64,000 nt of DNA from Euleptes europaea. Taxonomy: Eukaryota > Chordata > Lepidosauria > Squamata > Sphaerodactylidae. The DNA is taken from contig NC_079318.1 of the NCBI RefSeq assembly GCF_029931775.1, positions 33,866,159-33,930,158 on the forward strand. The letters are read 5' to 3'. Below, piece by piece: positions 56,753-64,000 of this stretch. A program made the position numbers and the translations under genes. Each line of letters begins with the position of its first letter. Within the stretch, counting starts at the first letter, position 1. The notes below the pieces were generated by a model that was not told the origin of the DNA, searched no databases, and saw only the letters and a program-made list of their open reading frames with translations.

Positions 56753-56975
56753 TAGGGTTGCCAACCTCCAGGTAGCACCGGGAGATCTCCCATTATTACA
56801 ATTGATCTCAATGACCAGGATCGGATCCCCTGTAGAAAATGGCTACTTTGGAGCATGGAGTCTATAGCATTATACCCTGCTGAGGTGCTTCCCCTCCTCA
56901 AACCCTGCCTTTTCTAGGCTCCAACCCCCCTCCCCAAATCTCCAGGTATTTCCCAACCTAAAGCTTGCAACTCTA
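56753..56975. mobile_element. hAT-type MITE (family A), full length
   Basis: Ends TAGGGTTGCCAACCTCC and AAAGCTTGCAACTCTA. The target duplication TGCAATGT is perfect on both sides. Confidence 0.92.
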
Positions 56976-57520
56976 TGCAATGTGCATGGCTATTTCATCA
57001 CTGCACAGGCTTCTGAGGCCCAGTCAGTGGCAGTACGATAAAACATCAACCCTCGAAGAACACCTTTGAGAAGGGCAGTGAAGGAACAAGTTCTGGTAAA
57101 TGTCTTCATCTTCCAGAGATTTTTCAGCCAAACAAAACCCCTTACTTAACACTTTGTTTAGTCAAATTTTCTGTACGCTTGCCAACATTTGCTGTTTTTA
57201 AAAGCCAGGTTCTTAAAACTGCTTCCAGATTCTTAAAAATGCACTATTAAATATAAATTAAGCAGATTAAAGATGGCTAGACTTGAAGGCAAAAACATAA
57301 ATCTATGTGGGGCTTCAGGAGTGGTAAGGGCACATAACGCCATTCCTGGAGTGTATAGATTGGAGTGTCACACATGAGATTGGAGACAATGAACTGGAGC
57401 AGTGACAAAAGTCCCATTTTATGTGTATGGATCCTTGATATGTGTACAAGGTGAGACATTACCTTGCCGGCTGCATGGTTAACAATGCAAGTCAAGAAAG
57501 CTATAAAAAGTAAAGAGTCT
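56976..57520. other. Intergenic sequence, nothing recognised
   Basis: No exon or repeat landmark. Confidence 0.4.
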
Positions 57521-58290
57521 TGTTTTAAAAAGTGGAATGTCTGCTGCAATGAACTGAACAGAAGGGACCACAGGCTCTGGCAAAAAAAAAAAGTGTAAAT
57601 CAATGATTAGGCACGCAAAAAGAGAACTTCAAAGGAAGTTGCTAAAAGCATCAAGAGAAACAGTAAACATTTCTTTAAATATATCCAGAGCAGGAAACCA
57701 GCCAGAAAAGCAGTTGGGTGTTTGAATGACAAAGGAATAAAGGGATTGCTAAAGGAAGATGGGGAGATGGCAGAGAAGCTCAATGAATTTTTTGCTTGTG
57801 TGTTCACTGTAGAACGTGTGGGGCATGTAACCATGCCACAGGTACTATTTTCAGGAAGGGAGTCTGAAGAACTGAGTCAAATTGAGGTGACAAGACATGA
57901 AGTTCTAGACCTACTAGGGAAATTAAAAATTGATGAGTCTCCAGGTCCTGATGGCATACACCTGAGAGTTTTTAGGAAACTCTCATATAAGATCGTTGAT
58001 CTACTAACCCGTATATATAATCTATCACTACCAGAAGACTGGAGAGTATCAAATGTTACAGTGATTTTTTAAAAAGGGTCCAAAAAATTACTGGCCAGTT
58101 AGCCTGACATCTGACCCAGGCAAATGAGTAGAAACTGTAATCAAAGACAGAATTATTAGGCACATAGAGGAATAGACTGCTGAGGGAGAATCAGCATAGC
58201 GTCTGCAAATGGAAATCCTGCCTCACCTGACTTAACCTTTCAACTAATTTAGTAGGGAAAGACTCATTAAACCCTAAGAATTTGGGTCCT
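57521..58290 (+). mobile_element. CR1 LINE, pre-RT and RT N-terminal part
   Basis: The plus-strand frame at 57722-58072 has EKLNEFFACVFTVE, LLGKLKIDESPGPDGIHLRV and YNLSLPEDWRVSNVTVIF, followed in other frames by LASLTSDPGK-like RT residues to about 58290. Same region as the minus-strand CR1 at 22739-23720. Both ends are truncated and there are several frame breaks. Confidence 0.83.
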
Positions 58291-58656
58291 GGGTCAAGTT
58301 AACATGACAAGTAGAGCTGACAATCAACAACATATTAGTAGTTCAGAAACCTAACCTCCAAATGGTCTTACTCAGAAGTCCGTATGCAAATTGGAAAGGA
58401 AAATGGACAAGAAGGAATCCTTTAGAATCATTCACAGAAGACACTGTAGGTTGATGAGCAAACCATCATCTACTCCACCACTATCTTCAAGGATAACTCT
58501 CCCAAGAATGAAAAGAACCAATCAAAAGTAATTCCAAAAACATCCACAGACATACCATCAGCGCCTCAAGGTCAACCAGTGGTTGCAGATATATCTATTT
58601 AAATTTATCTTTGTTACTATACCTTGCTTTTTAGACTGGCAGCCTACAGTCTAAAA
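58291..58656. other. Sequence flanking the hAT element
   Basis: No feature recognised. The last 8 bp, GTCTAAAA, are the target site of the element that follows. Confidence 0.5.
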
Positions 58657-59046
58657 CAGGGGTCCTCAAACTACGGCCCGCGGGCCGGATACGGCCCGTC
58701 AGGGTCCTGAACCTGGCCCCTTTAAAAAATTGCAGTCGCAAGGTAATGCTGGGAGGAAGTGTGTTGATCCCTGAGGGACGCGCTGGGGTGGAGCGATGAC
58801 CTTTTCTCCCCCCCCCTTTGTGGGGGGGAAAAGAAAGCGAAGCTTAGCGTGGTAGGGGATGAGCTTGCCCGGCCACCGTAGCTCCCGGGAGGCCGCACCA
58901 CAGCGGGAGCTCTCGCCGGCCACCGTCCGTGTGCCAGCAGCAGCAGACTGACTGCCAAGCCTCTCACAGCAGCCGCCGCCTGAGCTGAGGTGATGGAGCG
59001 ATGCTGCCGGAGGCGGCAGCGAACGACGGGCAGCACAGCGGCAATC

Positions 59047-59230
59047 ATGGCCGCCGCCTTCCCGCTCCTGCTGGGCGCCCTCACCCTCCTGCTGGCTCCG
59101 GTGGCTGCCTTGATGGAGGCGAAGGAGTGTGACAAGCCCTGCGCCAACGGAGGGCGCTGCCAGCCCGGCACCGGCCAGTGCCAGCCTGGCTGGGTGGTCG
59201 ACCAGTGCCAGCACTGCGGGGGGCACTTCG
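59047..59230 (+). pseudogene. ATRN: Captured first exon of attractin (ATRN-like) inside the hAT element
   Basis: From ATG at 59047: MAAAFPLLLGALTLLLAPVA is a good signal peptide, then MEAKECDKPCANGGRC, QPGTGQC, QPGWVVDQCQHCGGHF. Attractin, a membrane glycoprotein of melanocortin signalling and myelination, has EAKECDRPCVNGGRC...NPGTGQC...GWVGEQCQHCGGRF at the same place, near its N-terminus. The segment ends at a splice donor (G|GTGAGA at 59230/59231), as expected near the end of attractin exon 1. Compared with attractin two residues including one EGF cysteine (the VCPA region) are missing, so a proper EGF fold is unlikely. A CpG-rich leader (about 58780-59046) may be captured 5' UTR or promoter. 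No second exon is seen. The alternative, a real ATRN first exon, is hard to square with the intact target duplication. Confidence 0.75.
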
Positions 59231-59318
59231 GTGAGACGGGGGCAGAGGGAGGGAGGGAGGGGGGATCCCTGGGGGCAATCAGGCGAGGCTCTTTGTGTGC
59301 AATGGGGGGGGGTTAAAA

Positions 59319-59398
59319 TAGGGTTGCCACCCTCCAGGTGCGGCCGTGAGATATCTTGGGATTACAGCTGATGTCCAGACGACAGAGATCAGGGGAGG
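59319..59398. mobile_element. hAT-type MITE (family A) fragment inside the hAT element
   Basis: TAGGGTTGCCACCCTCCAGG, then GATATCTTGGGATTACAGCT; only the first third remains before the SINE begins. Confidence 0.65.
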
Positions 59399-59690
59399 GG
59401 CCCTGACTCAGTGCTGGAGCATCTGTTCAGCATGCGGAAGGTCCGAGGTTCAATTCCCGGCATCTCCGATTAAAGGGACCAGGCAAGTAGGTGATGTGAA
59501 AGACCTCTGCCTTAGATCATGGCTCAGTGGTCGAGCATCTGCTTGGCATGCAGCAGGTCCCAAGTAGGTGATGTGAAAGACCTCTCTGCCTGAGACCCTG
59601 GAGAGCCGCTGCCGGTCTGAGTAGACAATACCGACTTTGATGGACCGAGGGTCCAATTCAGTATGAGGCAGCTTCATGTGTTCATGTATT
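59399..59690 (+). mobile_element. tRNA-derived SINE with CR1-like tail, copy 1
   Basis: Two tRNA-like heads (TGACTCAGTGCTGGAGCATC and ATGGCTCAGTGGTCGAGCAT), then GGCAAGTAGGTGATGTGAAA, GAGCCGCTGCCGGTCTGAGT and TTCATGTGTTCATG. The doubled head and partial body show a tandem or self-nested insertion. Confidence 0.78.
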
Positions 59691-59928
59691 AGAGGGGAGA
59701 GGCTGTGGCTCAGTGGTAGAGCATCTGCTTGGCGTGCAGAAGGTCCCCAGTTCAATCCCCGGCATCTCCCGTTAAAGGGACCAGGCAAGTAGGTGATGTG
59801 AAAGACCCCTGCCTGAGACCCTGGAGAGCCGCTGCCGGTCTTAGACAATACTGACTTTGATGGACCAAGGGTCTGATTCAATATAAGGCAGCTTCATGTG
59901 TTCATGTGAAGTGACGACCGGTCACTTC
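59691..59928 (+). mobile_element. tRNA-derived SINE with CR1-like tail, copy 2
   Basis: The head GGCTGTGGCTCAGTGGTAGA, CATCTGCTTGGCGTGCAGAA and CAGTTCAATCCCCGGC is strongly tRNA-like (Ala type), with A and B boxes. The body GGACCAGGCAAGTAGGTGAT leads to a tail TTTGATGGACCAAGGGTCTG that resembles CR1 ends. Not a tRNA gene. Confidence 0.82.
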
Positions 59929-60260
59929 CTCCCAGCTCCCTACCCACGGGAGGGAAGAGAGACAAGCCGCGAGGACAGGAGAGCCGCGCCGACTCCTATT
60001 AGCCACAGCCACAATCTCATTAGCCAAAAGTAGGCCCATACTTCCCATTGAAATATTATAAGTTTATGTTGATTACAATTGTTCTTCATTTTAAATATTG
60101 CCTTGTTTCTCTTATTTTTTGTGCACTGCAAATAAAATATGTGCAGTGTGAATAGGAATTTGTTCATTTTTTTTTCAAACTATAGTCCGGCCCCCAACAG
60201 TGTTTGAGGGACAGTGAACTGGCCCCCTGTTTAAAAAGTTTGAGGACCCCTGGTCTAAAA

Positions 60261-60826
60261 GGATAAAGAGGGTACAACTTTCCTTGTTGATCTCTAGACA
60301 ATGTTTCTTAAACTTGGTTTTTGCAACACTATAAGCTGTGCTATATTTTTGGAAGCTTTATTTGCATCTGGGTGTAGACACAATAAAAGATCTTCACCAA
60401 CTGTCAACACTTTTCATAAGAAAACATGTTTTTTACATTTCTGAATACATTGGGCACTATCCAACATATGCTGCTCCTACACAAATTCCACTGGAAAAAT
60501 GCAGTATTTGTGGGAGCAATAGCTGGGAGATTGTGCCCACTTATTGTTACTGGCAAAGCCAAGCCCCAGCATTCCCCTAGTATGCTTTGGCATACAATTA
60601 GTCTAATAGGATAGTAATGTCAAATGTATTTTTTATATTTTTGGCCAACAACATACGGGTTTTCTTTGAAGAAACTGCCATTCTTCATCTGATGTTTCTG
60701 CAGGAATCAAAATATCGAGCAGCCTACTGTCCCCAGGGTGGTACCCATGGCTACTAGGTGATGTTTGCCATTAGTGCCCCTGTGGCCCCAATTCTCAAAA
60801 TGTGAGGCTCACAAGGGGATGAAGGG
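60261..60826. other. Intergenic sequence, nothing recognised
   Basis: No exon or repeat landmark. Confidence 0.4.
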
Positions 60827-60922
60827 AGCTTTGACTCTCGAAAGCTTGTACCTTGAAAATCTGATTGATCTCTAAGTGCTACCTGACTCGAATCTTGCCA
60901 CTCTGTTGACTTGGACATATTT
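60827..60922 (+). repeat. Unnamed dispersed repeat, partial copy
   Basis: TTTGACTCTCGAAAGCTTGT, CTTGAAAATCTGATTGATCT and CTAAGTGCTACCTGACTCGA match the second half of 2212-2392. Confidence 0.6.
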
Positions 60923-60924
60923 TC

Positions 60925-61465
60925 ATAGAATCATAGAGTTGGAAGGGTCCATGCAGGCCATCTAGTCCAACCCCCTGCTCAATGCAGGATCAGCCTAGAG
61001 CATCCCTGGCAAGTGTTTGTCCAGCTGCTGCTTGAAGACTGCCAGAGAGGGGGAGCTCACCACCTCCCTAGGTGGCCGATTCCACTGTTGAACAACTCTT
61101 ACTGTAAAAAAAATAATCCTAATATCCAGCCAGTACTTTTCTGCCCATAATTTAAACCCATTATTGTGAGTCCTATCCTCTGCTGCAAATAGGAACAGCT
61201 CCCTGCCCTCCTCTAAGTGACAGCCCTTCAAATACTTAAAGAGAGCAATCATGTCCCCCCTCAACCTCTTCTTCTCTAGACTAAACATTTCCAAGTCCCT
61301 CAGATTTTCCTCGTAGGGCTTCGTCTCCAGGCCCCTGATCATCCTTGTTGCTCTCCTGTGCACCCGCTCCATTCTGTCCACATCCTTTTTGAAGTGAGGC
61401 CTCCAGAACTGCACACAATATAGGGAAAAGGTTCTGCCAAAGGTTCCCTGAAGGTTTCCCAAGTT
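60925..61465 (-). mobile_element. CR1 LINE 3' part
   Basis: Starts with CATAGAATCATAGAGTTGGA, the complement of the CR1 terminus. A minus-strand frame (60995-61462) encodes the RT tail: VQFWRPHFKKDVDRMERVHR, ATRMIRGLETKPYEENL, LEMFSLEKKRLRGDMIALFK, WNRPPREVVSSPSLAVFKQQ and LDKHLPGML. The frame is largely open, so this copy is fairly young. Confidence 0.88.
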
Positions 61466-63088
61466 TTAGTTGCTGCAATTTCCCCAAAAACCTAATTAAT
61501 ATTTAGCACCAACTAATAAACAGTGTATAATATACAGGACGGGTATTACAAATGAAAGTTTGATTTTCTGGCTCCAGTTGGTTACCCTACATAAATAACT
61601 AATGGTATGTATTTGATAGCATTAGCTCTCCAGGACAGAAAGTAGAAAACACCCTTTTTCCTCAAGCACTTGTGTGCCCATTTGCTAAGCCAATGTTCAA
61701 AAATTAACAAAAATAATGCTTCACTTAATGAGTGCAATAAAACATCTGCTGGATGTTCCAAAGGCCAGGAAGAGAAAGTTATTCCTGGAGGCTAGAAAGC
61801 TGTCATAAAGACTGAAGAGGGGAAGCGTAAACTAGGCATACCTTTGCCCCACCCCCTTTAAATGTGAATATTAGAAATGGATATGCCCTAGTATATGCTA
61901 AATGGACCACTTCATCATAAAGAATTATTCAGCAACCTAGAAGGATGCTTTCACGCATCTTTAAAAAAAGACTTTAACCTTCTGCAGATTCTTTTGCGTA
62001 CCTGCTATGATTTCCTGGGATGTATCTTTTCAGCATTAAGAATCTCTGCTAGTAAACTACTATCTGACCATGGTGGCCCAGCCCTTTACATCTCAAGCAT
62101 TTTATATAAATAACATTTCAGAGGCACAAAATCCCAGAGACCCAGTAGCAACCATTGCCCTGTGTTATTCTGGAGGCCAGATTCCAAAGTGGTGTGGGAG
62201 ATCCTCTGATCCCAGCTCTAAGGGGCAGTAGAAGAAAAATAAAATAAAATATGACCATCAGGCCTATGGCATCGCACCACTTCTGGGGGAAACCCGGAAG
62301 TGATGTCACACCTTTCTAGGAACTGCCAATTCCTAGAGAGGTGTGATGTCACTTCTAGGATTTTCCTGGAAATGACATCACATCTTCACCAATGGTCCCC
62401 ATGTCCCTGCTCCCACTGTCTCCCACTGGTCACCAGGCCTTGCAACCCTATTCATGTGATGTAACTAAAAGTACGTCATGCCACTCACAGAGCAGAATGA
62501 CAAACCTTACCCTTTTCACAGAAAGCTACTTGCCTCTTTCAACCAGATAACGTTTGATAGCCCAGCCTTGGGCTTAGAGTTGGATGGACCATAGGCCTGC
62601 ATGGCCAGGAGCTGCCTCATCCAGTTGAAACTACTGCTCCTACCAGCCCCAGAACACCCTAGTGGTAAGCATATGTCACTACAAGGCAAGCTAACAGGCA
62701 GCAGCTGCTCCATTCAGGACGAAGATTGTACAAATAAGCCTAATGCAGCTGGAAGGGACATCTTGCAAGAGCTACCTAGCAGCAGCAGGTTGCATTTTTC
62801 CATTGCTGATGCTCAAGGGGTCTCAAGGTATACTTGGTAGGTACATACTCAAGGTATACTTGGTAGGTACATGCTAGACTACTAGAACAAAGCTTCTTAA
62901 ACTGTGGGTCGCAACCCCATATGGGGTCACGTTACTGAATGTGGGGGTCGTGAAAAATTTGGCAACAGTATAAATTTCTTTATGATTTATTATCAGTAAA
63001 TGTTTGAGTTGTATACCCATTTTATATACCAATATACCCAGGGTTGTGTAACAATTTCTTGGGCGAAAAGGGGTTGCGAGTGGAAAAA
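61466..63088. other. Intergenic sequence, nothing firm
   Basis: 62275-62455 has CACTTCTGGGGGAAACCCGG and a GCAACCCTA end, a possible decayed hAT MITE B relative. A 26-bp unit with GGTATACTTGGTAGGTACAT is doubled at 62824-62875. Confidence 0.4.
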
Positions 63089-63296
63089 TAGAGTTACCAG
63101 CTCCAGGTTGGGAAATACCTGGAGATTTTGGGGGTGGAGCCAGAGGAGGGCGGGGTTTGGAGAGAGGAGGGACTTCAATGCCATAGAGTCCAATTGCCAA
63201 AGTGGCCATTTTTCCAAGGGGACTGATCTCTGTCACCTGGAGATCAGTTTTAATTGTGGGAGATCTCCAGCCACCACCCAGAGGCTGGCAACCTTA
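63089..63296. mobile_element. hAT-type MITE (family A), full length
   Basis: Ends TAGAGTTACCAGCTCC and GAGGCTGGCAACCTTA. The flanks TGGAAAAA and GATTAGAA do not match clearly, so the duplication has decayed. Confidence 0.85.
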
Positions 63297-64000
63297 GATT
63301 AGAACTCTTCAGTTCCATGATGGAAAGAAAAGTGGAATATCAAGACCACTGTCCAGCTGTTCCTATTTACCAGAGCAAGTTCCAACTGTCTGGTACTTGT
63401 CCTATAGCTTGCTTTTAGGGGTGGCTCACAAAATTCCGTTGGTATTGTTCAGCTTCCTCTCTTGAGTCTTTAAGGATGCAATCCTAAAAACACTTTCCTA
63501 TGAGTAAGCCCATTGCATAATATGATACTTTCTTATGAGCAGACTGTGTAGGGGGTAGATGTCTATAGTGGATACGCATATAAATCCATGCATGTACAAA
63601 TACTAAGGCCCAATGCCATGCTTAGCCTGCGGTTTCACACACTGTGGCTGCTGAGATATATTTTTAACTGTTAATAATAACATGTGGTTGGGCATTTTAA
63701 AAAAAACCCTCTTAACAAGAACACCCACTTTGCTTTAAAATTAAAACAAGCTATAGTGGAGTGAATGTGTACAGTAGTTGGAGCAGAGCCTTCAACAACA
63801 TGTAGAAACATGGAATGGCTTGCATAGTGATTGTTGGTAAGGGTTTTTACATGCACCTCTCTGTTTCTGGCTGAGAGTTGTTGGAAGGTGTGATTCTGAA
63901 GCATTTTGGTTGCACTGTATGATAAGGGATGGAGTGATGTGGCTTTAGGCAAAGACAAGCAGTGCTCCCATTTAGGGTCTCATTTCCAGAAGGCCCTGAG
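63297..64000. other. Intergenic sequence, nothing firm
   Basis: 63470-63540 has GATGCAATCCTAAAAA and GAGTAAGCCCATTG, like one arm of the short palindromic repeat at 13182. No exon. Confidence 0.4.

Larger units (their letters stand above)
58657..60252. mobile_element. hAT transposon, non-autonomous, carrying host-like exon and nested SINEs
   Basis: Ends CAGGGGTCCTCAAACTACGG and AAAAAGTTTGAGGACCCCTG are inverted repeats of 16 bp. The 8-bp target duplication GTCTAAAA is perfect at 58649-58656 and 60253-60260. Just inside the ends are GGCCCGCGGGCCGGAT and GAACTGGCCCCCTG, typical of a vertebrate hAT family. The right interior (60040-60180) holds the usual AT-rich stretch of that family. No transposase frame is present. 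The left interior holds a GC-rich block with an attractin-like exon (59047-59230); the middle holds a MITE piece and two SINEs. The element is therefore a carrier of captured DNA, later hit by SINEs. Confidence 0.9.

Noticed and set aside
59696-59770. tRNA-Ala-like sequence
   Set aside because: It is the head of a SINE with a shared body and CR1-like tail, repeated twice; no isolated cloverleaf with terminator.
1-64000. CRISPR arrays, operons, LTR or virus-derived elements
   Set aside because: No spaced direct repeats, bacterial gene layout, long terminal repeats or gag/env-type frames were seen.

Overview
The window looks like squamate reptile nuclear DNA, a lizard or gecko-type genome. It is a large-intron vertebrate locus packed with interspersed repeats typical of squamates: Sauria-type SINEs, 5S rRNA-derived SINEs, CR1, L2-like, BovB and L1 LINEs, a Penelope-like element, Tc1/Tigger/hAT DNA transposons and many short non-autonomous DNA elements. 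The species cannot be fixed from the sequence alone. There are no operons, CRISPR arrays or bacterial features, and no LTR or virus-derived element was recognised.

The one clear host gene is an opsin of the neuropsin (Opn5) family on the + strand. Five coding exons (2838-3043, 18969-19068, 21670-21774, 25295-25518, 27040-27483) have good splice sites and compatible phases. They encode about 359 residues from mid-TM1 to the stop. The N-terminal exon is not seen and probably lies upstream. The retinal lysine, the disulfide cysteines and NPxxY are present. An Asp stands at the rhodopsin-113 counterion position, an Asp lies near position 181, and TRY replaces D/ERY. Position 188 is Glu rather than the Cys of Opn5L1, so an Opn5L2/Opn8 or Opn6 type is more likely.

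The first visible intron (15.9 kb) and the 36.5 kb downstream of the gene are repeat-rich and hold no other host exon I can support. A ~205 bp hAT-type MITE dominates: about 20 copies, several with perfect 8-bp target duplications, and one inserted into another. LINE remains include a 3' truncated L1 with an 820-codon open frame (42063-44525), CR1 pieces on both strands, an L2-like 3' end and a BovB 3' end split by CR1. A Penelope-like element at 52364-54150 keeps a GIY-YIG domain on one strand and a reverse-transcriptase core on the other.

The most unusual object is a 1.6 kb hAT transposon (58657-60252) with matching ends and a perfect 8-bp target duplication. It contains no transposase. It carries a GC-rich block with a start codon, a signal peptide, an attractin-like EGF segment and a splice donor, which looks like a captured first exon of ATRN. 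A second GC-rich, promoter-like block with ATG and splice donor (41906-42155) sits between a Tigger half and the L1 fragment and may be a similar case.
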